NCBI GenBank assembly: GCA_014529385.2
Contig: CM043942.1
Coordinates: 108,251,141 to 108,315,140 of the forward strand
Direction of reading: 5' to 3'
DNA from: Adiantum capillus-veneris
Taxonomy: Eukaryota; Streptophyta; Polypodiopsida; Polypodiales; Pteridaceae
DNA length: 64,000 nucleotides
The translations under genes were made by a program, and so were the position numbers. The notes under the pieces were generated by a model that saw nothing but the letters and a program-made list of their open reading frames with translations, did no database searches and was not told the DNA's origin. Shown here in pieces: positions 22,628 through 32,381 of this stretch. The number at the start of each line of letters is the position of its first letter. Within the stretch, counting starts at the first letter, position 1.

Positions 22628-24349
22628 GACAAGTGTGAGAGTGTAGATGGACGGCTTCGCGATGAACTCGTCGGCTATGGCGGAGAGGTCACAGATCTAA
22701 GCAAAGAAATAGAGGAGTCTTGTGGATAGCCATACAGAGGCTTGCAGGAGAGCTCTCAGGAGCTTCCTAGTGCTCACAGATCAGTCCACTGTGTAGAGCA
22801 TTTTCCCTCTTCTCGGTAAGCTTTGCAACGGCTACATCGGCGACAGATTGGAGCTTGGAGCTTCCATAGACATGGAAGCATTGTGACATTGATGCATTCA
22901 GCTCACGCATCGAGGTGGGAAGTGAGTTTGAGCCTTTCTATGAGCTCAAAGAAGCACAGAAGAAAGTCGTTCAATTTTTGGCAGTTTGACAGCAGTCTAC
23001 TGTTTTGCTCATAACTTGAGCTACAAAGCTTCGATTCCAAAACTTTTTGGTTCAAAACGGAGCTGGCTTCAAGCTCTACGACTTGGTAGAAATAATTGTT
23101 TTCTGATTCAGAGTGCAAGTGGGTCCGAAATTAAAAACACAGAGACTATTTTTCAGGACAGTTTTGGGCTCTATTGTTTTCTTTGTTACAGATAGCTTAC
23201 CCGTGCAGACTGAAGGTAGCAGGCACATATAAGGTGTTACAAGATCGGGTTTGACTCCCAGGTACAGGTTGAGTCTAGTACTCCCACAGGTGTTGCCAGT
23301 TGCAGTTGAGTGGTTCTTCTGTAGTGTTGTGACTTGCATACATGGTCTTTGAGCGGGTAATGCTCTATGTATGCTTATGTAGTGAGCAGTAGATCTTGTG
23401 AGCAAGTGTAGAGGTTGGTTGTGGATGATATGTATGGTCACCTGTGGTACTCTTTGTGAGTATTTGTTGGACACAGGTTTGCAGAGCTTATGCATGTATG
23501 TTGAGTGTAGTTTGATGCGCATTGATTGCTCATTGTATTGAGCTTGCAGGACAATGGTTATTTTGTGTTGATAGCCATTGTGCGTCGAAAATCTGGCAAA
23601 ATTTTCCTAGAAGTTTTATGCCCATCATTTATGCGATCTAGGTAGAGATTGCGGGTTGCACTCAGCATTTGCGTGCGGTGTTCTCTATAGGTGGGAGATT
23701 TGTGCGTGTGTATGCATCAATACCGCACAGTGTGGGCTTGGTGATTAGCTCACGGTTTGACAGGCGTACAGTTATCTTGGCATACTCACAGGAGTGAATG
23801 TTGTGATGTATGCTTGTGTGGCTACAAGCTAGGTAGCCGGATTCGAGCACTAATGGATTGAGGTTTTTCAACAGGTTTCAACTACTACAGGTTTACAAGT
23901 TACAGGCAGGTTTGAGGGATTATTTGGGCTCTGAATTTTCAGCCATTGTTTCCTCTTTGCAGGTGTCCATGTATGGCTGAGTTGTAGGCTGATCTGGGAC
24001 ACATTTGTGACTTGTTTGTGCAGCTGTTTAAGAGTTGAATTTTGGGGCTGATTTGCAGCCATCTTTTACAACCATACAGGAGCTTGGTTTACTATACAGG
24101 AGCCTCGTACACTTGGCATTTGGGATTTGCATCATTGTCATTTGTGGAGCACAGTGTGGTTACACTACTGCGAGAGATTGTATGCATGGATTCGCATGAG
24201 CATTGTAGGTGCTGGTGAGCTCTTTTTTTGAGAGCATTTTCTCTTGCAGGTTGCTTCTTTTGGATTAGTTGAGTGCATTTCATTGCTACCGTACCTAGAG
24301 TAGAGTTACATCTCTTGGTTATTTTTGACATTCACTTATAGTAGTCAAT
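22628..24349 (+). other. Leader and decayed gag of copia element
   Basis: An ATG at 22647 begins MDGFAMNSSAMAER, and broken frames follow to about 22990. They may be the remnant of copia gag. The rest to 24349 has no sustained frame. Confidence 0.4.
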
Positions 24350-24949
24350 ATGTGTGAGACTTTCGAGTCTAGGACAATGACTCATGAGAGACGGCGTTCT
24401 CATTCGTGTCGACACTTGAGATGTTGGAATTGCGGTCACACAGGGCACATTAGACGGCAATGCTTTTGTCGTATGAGACAGCACAGGAGACAGGCTAGTC
24501 TCAAGGATGCAGTAGATTCTATACGCTCCGTTGACTTGACAATTGCAGGATCAGATACAGTGTCTGAGTACCCTAGTGACAGTAAGGTCACATTTGCTTC
24601 CTGTATTACTCCTGAGGATAGTGCACTTCTTTTGCACTGGGTGCTAGACAAGGACGCTACTTTTCATGTCACTCCGTATCGTGACTGGTTCAGTAGCTAT
24701 TCTAGCAGAGTGCATGGTAGTGTGCGATTGGCAGATGGGTCACTGCATGAGATTACTGGTTCAGCAGATGTGAGACTGTCATTACCGAGTGGTGCATCAT
24801 ACGTGCTTAGAGATGTGCATCATGTTCCAGATTTGACGATGAGTTTGAACTCCATTGGTCAGCTCAGGGATAGTGGATGTCGGGTATCATTGCTTGAGCG
24901 ATCTTTTTGCGTTGCATTTGGGTTCACTAGTGATTGCGAGAGGTGCTAG
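24350..24949 (+). CDS. Copia nucleocapsid knuckle and protease fragment
   Basis: 199 codons. Near the start is a canonical CCHC knuckle (CWNCGHTGHIRRQC, about residues 25-38). From about residue 95 comes a copia protease: WVLDKDATFHVT, where the usual D-S-G-A is changed to DKDAT, then GSVRLADGSLHEITG and LRDVHHVPDLTMSLNSIGQL, the conserved C-terminal part of copia proteases. The reading stops before integrase. The changed active site suggests the protease is dead. Confidence 0.75.
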   Translation: MCETFESRTMTHERRRSHSCRHLRCWNCGHTGHIRRQCFCRMRQHRRQASLKDAVDSIRSVDLTIAGSDTVSEYPSDSKVTFASCITPEDSALLLHWVLDKDATFHVTPYRDWFSSYSSRVHGSVRLADGSLHEITGSADVRLSLPSGASYVLRDVHHVPDLTMSLNSIGQLRDSGCRVSLLERSFCVAFGFTSDCERC

Positions 24950-25061
24950 AGTTGGCACATGGTACCCATTGCACGTAGTACAGGTGCGAGATGGTCGAGT
25001 CTCAATCATGTTATAGCCATGCAGAGAGCGAGAGACCCGGACAGTCTCTTTTGCTCATGGG

Positions 25062-25352
25062 TTGCAGGGTGCTTTGCATGGAGTGCAGAGTAGTGAGCTC
25101 ATTGAGCACACAGTTGGGGCACGACTTGAGCAGTCACACAGAGAGGTGACAGAGTTAGACATGCATGCTTTGCTAGTGATTGAGCAAAGTAGAGAGTCAG
25201 TTGTGCAAGATACTTCTATGCAAGATAGACAGGTAAAGCGGTCTTGCTCTAGTGAGTCACGACGGGAGGATGCTGTGCAAGAGTCTATGCACACGGAGTT
25301 AGAGCATGAGAGCTCTAGTGAGTCACAGCAGATTCAGTGGTCATGTTTGTAG
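25062..25352 (+). pseudogene. Linker remnant of copia polyprotein
   Basis: A Ser/Glu/Gln-rich open frame with no motif, placed where the integrase-RT linker of copia pol would be after deletion. It may continue into 25356-25880, since a TAG and a few bases separate them. Confidence 0.35.
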
Positions 25353-25355
25353 TGG

Positions 25356-25880
25356 ATGATTGCAGACAAGGCTGAGATGTCAGCGATTATGCAGTCATTC
25401 CTTTCTATGCTCTCCAATGAGCATGGGGATATAGTTGTGGAGGATATGTCTTCCAGTAGACACCTAGAGCAGCTGGTTTTCTTTGAGGTTGCACAACAGG
25501 TTGATGCGTCTTTTGCAGACAGTCAGGAGATGCATGTGGCTGACACGCCTTGTCAGTCAGAGATGCCTATTTCTAGGGATATATATGTTGATGCATGCTC
25601 CATAGAGCTAGCAGGGCCCGCTAGCATTGCATTGGCATTCAGTGGTCTCATGTATGAGATGCTGATCTTGAGACCGGATATCGCAGCTACAGTGGGAGCA
25701 TTTGTAGTTGGGGTTGTCAGCCATTTGTTGACTGATGATAGCATAGTGCACGAGGGAGATATGCAGGTATTGCGTACATACTTGCGGTATGTGTGCGGTA
25801 CGTCTGGTGGTGTATGGACTTACACGGGAGCACGACAGCCGGATGCACACGATCACAGCCAGCTAGTGGGCATCGATTGA
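25356..25880 (+). pseudogene. Copia RT C-terminal fragment
   Basis: 174 codons. The last ~90 read SGLMYEMLILRPDIAATVG...VVSHLL...VLRTYLRYVCGTSGGVWTYTG, corresponding to the GSLMYAMVCTRPDI and RYLKGT words between RT and RNase H in copia pol. The FVDADW-like RNase H start is lost. The frame ends at the TGA before the PPT. Confidence 0.72.
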
Positions 25881-25959
25881 GAGCGGTTTTCTCTCGCCTT
25901 TTGTAGTCTTTAGACTAGGTTCTCTTGCTTAAAGGCACAGTTGCCTTTTAGTGGGAGGT

Positions 25960-26161
25960 TGTTGGGGTATAGGAGCCTGTGCCTTTCCCGATCGCCCAGA
26001 GTCTGGGCACCCACTGACTTGTATACCTTATACAGAGCATAAGTGTATAGGGGGCTGCTCACTCATTGAGTCTCCCCACCCATATTTGTGTGTCGTGTGT
26101 CTCCTTCTCTCTCTCACTCTCCGTCTGTGGTGCTCTCCATGGTGCTCTCCGATCCCCTTCA
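25960..26161 (+). repeat. 3' LTR of copia element
   Basis: 202 bp, partner of 22424-22613. Near the end the phrase 'ggtgctctcc' is doubled, adding 12 bp relative to the 5' LTR. Confidence 0.93.
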
Positions 26162-26166
26162 CTTTT
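26162..26166. repeat. Target-site duplication CTTTT, right
   Basis: Partner of 22419-22423, lying in a T-rich stretch. Confidence 0.85.
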
Positions 26167-26381
26167 TTTTATTTTTTCGATTTTGTTTCTGTTTTAGCTT
26201 TCCGTGCTTGTCTTATTTTCTCTCGCGTTCCTTCCTTTCAAACTTTTGAGAATTTTCTTGATATTTGATCTTTTACACAATCCTCTGCTTTGACAAGCAT
26301 TAGATAGTGAGTTTTATCTTTTATCCTCGGCATCAGGTTTTCTCTCATTTTGTTTTCTGCTCGTTTTCTCCTATAGCGTTC

Positions 26382-26906
26382 CTAGCGTCTAGGGTGCTGA
26401 TCAGCAAAATCATAAAACTTGATATTCCCTGTTTTCTCCCCACGCTCACTTGAGCTGTCTGAACACTCATTATCTGCATCGTTATTTACCTCCAGATGCT
26501 CAGAGGAGTTATACAACTCTTCTCGTTCTAGTGGTTCTACCATCTCATCTCCTTCTAGTATAATGCTTACCATGTAATAGGGTAGCACATCATAGCCATC
26601 CTTATCGAAAAATTTTGTTGTTGGACTATCTGTAAAGGTACAGACATCCAATGTTGCTAGTATGTGTTCCCACTCCAGAGGTTCCAAGGCATCTTCAGGA
26701 AAAGGTTCCGGAATATAATCCTTGTCCTCAATCGCTCTTTCTAAGACGCATTCCTCTCTTTTTAAGCTTCCACAATGTGAAGCTCCACACATCCATAGCT
26801 CTTTTTGTTGCCCTAACCATGCTGGGAGTTCCGATCCTGCCAATGTAGCTGAATCAAACTCTTCCACTGGTGTCTGGTTCACATCTTTGTAACTATGGTC
26901 TTTCAA
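26382..26906 (-). pseudogene. Protease-RT linker of inner element
   Basis: The minus-strand frame carries DHSYKDVNQTPVEEF, ELWMCGASHCGS, DYIPEPFPEDALEPLEWEH and ILATLDVC. Each phrase recurs in the element at 52397-53908 right after its protease, so this is a conserved linker of this lineage and not RT. A Cys pair and acidic stretches stand out; the function is unknown. The copia insertion lies just downstream in reading direction. Confidence 0.7.
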
Positions 26907-27120
26907 GTGAATTTTGGTTGTTGTCTCACCATGTTTGAGGTATATGTGGTCATAACCTCAATCGTGGACCATCTTTAATTGTCGCATGAATGGTCTCCCC
27001 ACTCCTAATTGTTCTTTTTGTCGAAATCGACTATTGCAAATGTATGCTCATACTCGATTCCGCACGAGGTGACATCACTTTTTCTAAGAGTCCTAGAGGC
27101 TTCTCCATGAACCCATCTGC

Positions 27121-28056
27121 CTATTGCAATTTCATTTTTCTAGCTCTCAAAGCTATTTTTCCCCATTTTTTCCAAATTTCCTTGGTGAAGATAGCGACTC
27201 CTGCTCCACTATCAAGAATAGCCTTGGAAACCACTCCTTGGAATTCTACTGGTAGCGTGGTGTTTCCATCTTCTCCCTCACAATACTCTCCAACCTTGTT
27301 TAATGGTACTTGCCTAGTGTTTAGTTGAGGCCTGTCCAATTCTCTGATCCCTTCTTGAAGCTTCGAGGTGGGGTCTTTCACTCCAAATTTTTCTAGGCAT
27401 TTGCATACCGTGGTCCATATGTTTGGTCGTAACCTTAGGAGTTCGGCTAATGTGATTGTGCATGCCACCAAGGTGGACAATAACTCAATCAACCCTTGTG
27501 AATCCATCACTTTGTTAGAAGAAAGTATTTGAGATGGGATCGCTCTCACCTCATACTTGGCTTCATACTCTCCTAGGTAAGAGGGTAGAGTTTTCAGCGA
27601 GTCTGGTTGGCTGTGCTCTGAACTAAGTGATCCCTGGTCTCCCCCTTGTGAATGCATATCAAAGTTCATTTGTGATCTTGCTTCAAATTCTTCAATAGGA
27701 GGTAAGATCTCATTCTTTTCTTTTCTCGTGCTATTCATGTGGTAACTTACCCTGTTAGCTTCGTTGGCCTCACGGATTTGCTTCCATGCATCATCTAGAC
27801 CGTTACAATCCTTACCCATTTCTACCAATGTTTTAGGATGGAACCCATCACTTGCCTCATCTGTCGTATTTGGCACTATGATAGGCTCTCCCCTAGACTC
27901 ATAAGCCTTCGCGATTCTTTCCTTCGTTTCTACTTGTTCCTCTAAAGCTGGTTTGATAGGGGTTGGAGCTGGTACTTCCTGCCAATTTGCAGGTTTACCA
28001 AGCGGGTTTTCTATCAAAGATTGAGTTGTTTCAATCATCTTTCTACACATTTCCAA
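27121..28056 (-). pseudogene. First (standard) aspartyl protease region of inner element
   Basis: 311 codons on the minus strand. The first two thirds are a polar spacer. Near the end are VGEYCEGEDGNTTLPVEFQG and AILDSGAGVAIFTKEIWKKWG, a retropepsin active site (DSGAG, Asp about residue 281). A stop follows, and the C-terminal half of the protease is scrambled between 26910 and 27120. The element at 52397-53908 has the intact equivalent. Confidence 0.78.
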
Positions 28057-28273
28057 CCTCTATTTTTCTATTTCAGCATATGGATAAGTCATCCATCTTT
28101 ACTCTTGGGTTTGGTCTTTTTGAGTCTAGCTTCGTAAACTTTTAGAAGTGCATCTAACTGCTCATTGACCTTGTCTGCCAGTACTGATCCTCCTGATCCT
28201 GCACTTTTGGGTTCTGCTATTTCCTTGGGTGCTATGGTTTCCGTAGTGTGTGAGCTTAGGCTAGCTAGATCCT

Positions 28274-29156
28274 CTACCGCTCTAATCTATCCTTTGTGTG
28301 TTTTAACTCCTCAGATAGGGCAGTTTGCTCTCGTTCTTTTCTGGCTTTCATACGCGTCTTTCTAGCTTTCCAAGTGCTTCTCCGATTTTTCGTTTCTGAA
28401 CTTGGGGCATCGGTTTTTGGCTCTTCAATTATGGGTTCGTTTGTCATTTTTTGAGCTTGGGCTCGTGTCACTGCTTGAATAGGTATTATTGTTTCGTTTT
28501 CTGACCCCCTACTAGAAGGCACTGCTTCCAGCATGTTCAGGGTAGTTTTTTCTCCTTTGCTCGGGTTCTTAGGGCAATCAGGAATCAAATGAGTAACTCC
28601 ACACTCGGTGCAATATGCATTGACTCTAATGATTTCATCATGAGGACAGTCTCTTAGCCAATGGTCTCCACCACACTTGTAGCAGGGTCCTTTAGGCTGT
28701 TGAGGTGCTCCTTGAGCTCCTCTTTGTTGGTATGCATGTCTCTGCCCGCCCATGCCTCCGTTGGCTATGAACAACAATGTTCGTTCATCCAAGCTATATA
28801 TTCCTTCTCCTACTGCCTGTGCAGCGGTTGGTGGTCCTGCATTTCCTATCATTCTCCATGGTTCTGGTGTTGAGGGTTCTTCCGGTGGATCATAGACAGG
28901 ATTTGCCGCATATCCATTGGGATCTTCGTAATATGCATGCATAGGCACCAAAGCCTTCTCTTATGCTTTGGTTATGGTTGGTGTGTATCTTATGCCAAAC
29001 TGGTCGTAATCCTGGTAGGGGTGGTTGTTGCTCCAACACTGGTTGTGGTCTTTCTACCCCTACAGGTCCTGGTAGGTTGCCTGCTTGATACCTAGGCATC
29101 GGTGGAACTTGAGGAGATGCTACCTGAGCTTGGGGAGCATAAGGACTCTCTCTCAC
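28274..29156 (-). pseudogene. gag: gag nucleocapsid region with twin short zinc knuckles, inner element
   Basis: The minus-strand frame 28274-28951 holds two knuckles, CYKCGGDHWLRDC and CTECGVTHLIPDC, both CX2CX3HX4C, one residue shorter than the usual CX2CX4HX4C. Basic, Lys/Arg-rich sequence follows (about 28274-28420). The frame before it (28890-29156) is proline- and glutamine-rich. The same pair of short knuckles occurs in the element at 48910-59773. Confidence 0.78.
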
Positions 29157-29293
29157 ACATATCCCTTGTTATAATAACATTCCTCCATCCCATGGTTTGT
29201 CCATTTTTGTTCAATAGCACACCACTTGGGCTGTTTAGCTTGGGGTTTGGTGTAGAAGTTAATCTTTTTTAGCACTTCCTCTACAAGCTGCTC

Positions 29294-29806
29294 CTAGTTT
29301 ACAACTACTTCTCCTTTCGGTGGTGTCTTAGAAGACTTGCTTCCACTTTGTTGTGAGGATGAATCGTCGTCAAGATCCTTGAACTCACCCTCTTTGTAGA
29401 CCACACAATTGTCTACAAGGTGAAGAGCCTCTTTAGTTAACTCATTTAACGTCGTGCTCCTCTTCATATGTAAGTTCTTCTGGAGATCTGCATTCCTCGG
29501 TCCTTGGATAAATATAAGCATAAGTCTGGACTGAGTTGGCGGTTCTTCCACGGGGCAGAACTTAACATATCTTTTTAGTCGTAAGGCTGCCTTTCGTACA
29601 GACTCCCCTTCTTTCTGTTTGAATTTATGGATTTGTGAGACTGTATTATGAGCTATCCCCCTTTGTGAGAATTCCTCTATAAACTCGTCAAACACCTCCT
29701 CCATAGACTCAAAGTCTCTACGCTCCACAGAGTCAAACCAAGTAGCAGCGTCATCCTCTAGGGTTAGTCCAAACCCTGCAAATTGGGTAGGGACCAACAC
29801 AAGCAT
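29294..29806 (-). pseudogene. gag: gag capsid region of inner element
   Basis: 170 codons on the minus strand. GLTLEDDAATWFDSVERRDF...EFIEEFSQRG, LRLKRYVKFCP and ELTKEALHLVDNC give the helical pattern of retrotransposon gag (the W of AATWF and the spacing to the FxxEFSQRG word). The N-terminal part of gag is not open here; compare 56225-56728 of the other element. Confidence 0.75.
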
Positions 29807-30113
29807 TTAATTTTGGCAATCGAATCAAAGCATTTAACCACTAGAGGTGATCCTAGTAATGATTGGTATAACTGGAGAGTTAACCTCAACCACTACTGTA
29901 TTGTATACACTACTGATGTTCTGGATTAGGTCTGCTAATCTGGAACTGTACTTCCCTCGGATGTTGGTCAATTTATGTGAAAAGTCTGAATTCAATCTTT
30001 GCTCCGTCAAGAGGTCAAACAAGGTCCAAATTCACTTCTGAAAGAAGTTCTGGAACCCTTAAGTCAAATGGAACCACACTGTATAAACTCAGTCAAATTT
30101 TCTCGTCACTAAG

Positions 30114-30151
30114 CCCCAGTAGACATCCTACGCGTAGGATGTCTACTGGGG
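30114..30151. repeat. 38-bp perfect palindrome in leader
   Basis: CCCCAGT, then the 24-bp word (30121-30144; half-site AGACATCCTACG and its exact reverse complement), then ACTGGGG. All 19 base pairs match. A further half-site, GTAGGATGTCTCC, follows directly. This is the longest perfect palindrome I found. Confidence 0.95.
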
Positions 30152-30412
30152 TAGGATGTCTCCTACTCTATTTGCTTGGATTTTTGCACTATGGATTCCC
30201 CTTGATGTGCTGAGTCCACAACTGTTTTTACTTTTTGATTTGGACACCTATAAGCTGGTCAATGGATCAGAAATCTATTTCGACACCCTGATGTTGGTCT
30301 TGATCACTCTAATCAACTCCAATTTGGACCAAAACTGACTAGTAGGCTTGCCTCATGCTATACAACACCTTGCTATGCTCACAATCAGTATCTGGCTTCA
30401 ATTTCTTGCTTT

Positions 30413-30436
30413 AGACATTCTACGTGTAGCATGTCT
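30413..30436. repeat. 24-bp palindromic word in leader, site 2
   Basis: AGACATTCTACG followed by TGTAGCATGTCT, a mildly decayed copy, 292 bp after the previous one. Confidence 0.82.
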
Positions 30437-30893
30437 TTTTGCTCAAAATAGCTTCAAATACAAAGCACAAACCCTCCTTAAGATGCTGATCACTTTGGTA
30501 TGCTCAAGCTTCCCCTTGATGTCAGCAACCTAGTGGTATGCTTAGATTTTGGTTTTGGTTTCAAAAGTCCCAAATTTTAGTTGTTCCAGCCTTTTTCAGT
30601 CAAAAGTGCTAAAGTCTGCTTAGAACCCAATTTTCTCACCCAAATGAGATGAAACCTCTCTCAATCACTCAATATATCATGCAGATCATGCTCATGCATT
30701 CATCCTATGGTTTTGGTCTTAAAATAATGCCTTGGCACAATTTGGGTAGGATGTCTGGAAATTTCTGTCTATTGGGCCTTATCCTGTCCAAATATGGTCA
30801 AATTTCCACTTTCCAGATAGAAATAGGGTAAAACCTACCTTTTGAACACATTGGTCAGCTCAAAATTCCAAAATTCCCACCAAATTAGCCTGT

Positions 30894-30917
30894 AGACATC
30901 CTACGTGTAGGATGTCT
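30894..30917. repeat. 24-bp palindromic word in leader, site 3
   Basis: AGACATCCTACG followed by TGTAGGATGTCT, 481 bp after site 2. Confidence 0.85.
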
Positions 30918-31424
30918 CCTAGCTTAAAATTAATTCTTTTCCTGACAGAAATGCTCCTGATGCTCTGCAGCTCTACCATAAACACTCACAGTAACTTTTG
31001 GACTTCATTTCAGCTTTCAAACACACTTTTGCGTCTTTTACAACCACAAGCAAGTATACATGCATGAAGTGCTCTAGATCTTGAATCATGATGTCCTACT
31101 TACTCTACTCCTACTCATCATGTGAAATGGTGATAATGGTGTTTTGGTTGCTTCTTGGCCTCTCCGGACTCTCAAGATCTCCTCTCACCACTTCTACCAC
31201 TCCAACTCCTACTCATCAACTCAACTAATACCTAAAACTATCTCAGTCTACCTAAATCTACCTAAGTCAAAGGATCTAGGCCAGACACACACTCTCTAGA
31301 CTCCCTCTAAGACCTAGAGAGTCCTCCACCCTCTGATCCTATCTAAATGTAAAACGAGACTTTTGGCAAGCCAAAGAATCCCTATCCTCAAGGACTAGTC
31401 TCGGTCACCTACCTAAGGTTTTCG

Positions 31425-31442
31425 TCCCCGGCAACGGCGCCA
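31425..31442 (-). other. Primer binding site, tRNA-Asp (inner element)
   Basis: On the minus strand TGGCGCCGTTGCCGGGGA, complementary to the 3' 18 bases of plant tRNA-Asp including CCA, one base inside the right LTR. It fixes the minus-strand orientation. Confidence 0.95.
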
Positions 31443-31443
31443 A

Positions 31444-32376
31444 TGTTGGAGGGATACGCCGTGACGGACGTCAGCACAGCGAGAACTCACCTAACAAGAT
31501 TTGTCAGCTAAGGAAGAAGCTCGACCCGCAGGCACGTGGAAGCTAGCATAGGGTGTCAACCTACAATCGACCGACTCCTAACTAATTCCTACAGAGGTCT
31601 CTGCCCAATGTCTAAGTCACAGCCTTCAAGAGTGCATAAGAGGAAACTTCCTACAACGCTTTCTAGAGCCGAATACCCATCAAACAATCTCGAAACACCA
31701 CAGAACTTGAAGGAGACCCTACTAACACCAATAGGTTTCTCTCCCTAAGGTCTATGAACCAAAATCCCAACCCAAAACACCTGGTACAAAATCACGTAGG
31801 ATGTCTGGCCGAAATTTGCAGGTCTTCGTTTCCGACATCTAAAGTGCCTAATGTGTAGCTCTACTTAATGCGAACGCTTGGATATGCTGCAATGCAAAAT
31901 CCGACAATGTATGCTCACCGAATCACCAGATGAAGCTCGTAGATGGAGCTCTCAAAACCGGACCGTACGTGCGCAATGTAGGTATTGGCGCGTTACCCTC
32001 ATTGTGGGCAACACGCTGCACTTCTCCGCACTCGATTCCGACCACCGGTGCACGTGTAGCGTCAAGATGAAGCTCTCACTCTCTCTCGTACACAGTACGC
32101 TCACTCACAGACTTCAAAACTTTCTTTAAAGGACAAAAGGGTTTTTTCATTAAGGTCAAAAAGTGGTATAAACACCTTACAATTCTCAAATCCTAATGTT
32201 CCAATTTAACCATCTACTCAATCTAAATGTCAAAACTGGGATACAATCTGGAAACTTCTGTAAGCCCCAATATTTGCAAGGTGAAATGTGGGGTTTTTTC
32301 TCAATAAATGAATAATTACAAAAAATAATAATCTGTCGAGCCGTCATTTTCCGTAGGGTGTGTCCAGCTTCTAACA
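31444..32376 (-). repeat. 5' LTR of inner element
   Basis: 933 bp, partner of 2803-3738. It includes the half palindrome ACGTAGGATGTCT at 31794-31806, at the same place as in the other LTR. Confidence 0.93.
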
Positions 32377-32381
32377 ATGAT
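32377..32381. repeat. Target-site duplication ATGAT, right
   Basis: Partner of 2798-2802. ORF3 of the outer element resumes here. Confidence 0.93.

Larger units (their letters stand above)
22424..26161 (+). mobile_element. Ty1/copia element, internally deleted, nested in the inner element
   Basis: Short LTRs (22424-22613 and 25960-26161), CTTTT duplications, an initiator tRNA-Met primer site (22616-22627) and a purine tract (about 25951-25959) define a complete 3.7-kb element on the plus strand. The interior keeps a CCHC knuckle, a copia-type protease and a C-terminal piece of RT. The integrase core, RT catalytic motifs and RNase H active site are absent, so the copy must have moved with help from elsewhere. 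Confidence 0.92.
29830..31424 (-). other. 5' leader of inner element
   Basis: About 1.6 kb between PBS and gag without a sustained frame. It holds three palindromic words (30121-30144, 30413-30436, 30894-30917) and half-sites around 30149-30162 and 30748-30757. Spacer phrases recur between them. Confidence 0.6.
2803..32376 (-). mobile_element. Inner Ty3 LTR retrotransposon (Tat/Athila-like), minus strand, with two nested guests
   Basis: Direct LTRs (2803-3738 and 31444-32376) are flanked by ATGAT duplications. A tRNA-Asp PBS (31425-31442) lies inside the right LTR and a polypurine tract (3739-3752) inside the left, so transcription runs right to left. Gene order is gag, protease, RT, RNase H, integrase, second protease-like domain, ORF3. 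Total span is 29,574 bp; without the guests at 11212-18638 and 22424-26161 it is about 18.4 kb, large for Ty3 elements and in the range of Ogre-type ones. Several in-frame stops and frameshifts show this copy is inactive. It inserted in the opposite orientation into ORF3 of a related element. Confidence 0.93.

Noticed and set aside
22903-23522. Minus-strand frames in the copia leader
   Set aside because: Low-complexity, no motif, antisense to the leader, and no conserved start.
31425-31442. tRNA gene
   Set aside because: Only the last 18 bases of tRNA-Asp are matched, next to an LTR: it is a primer binding site. The same holds for 58817-58834 and 22616-22627.
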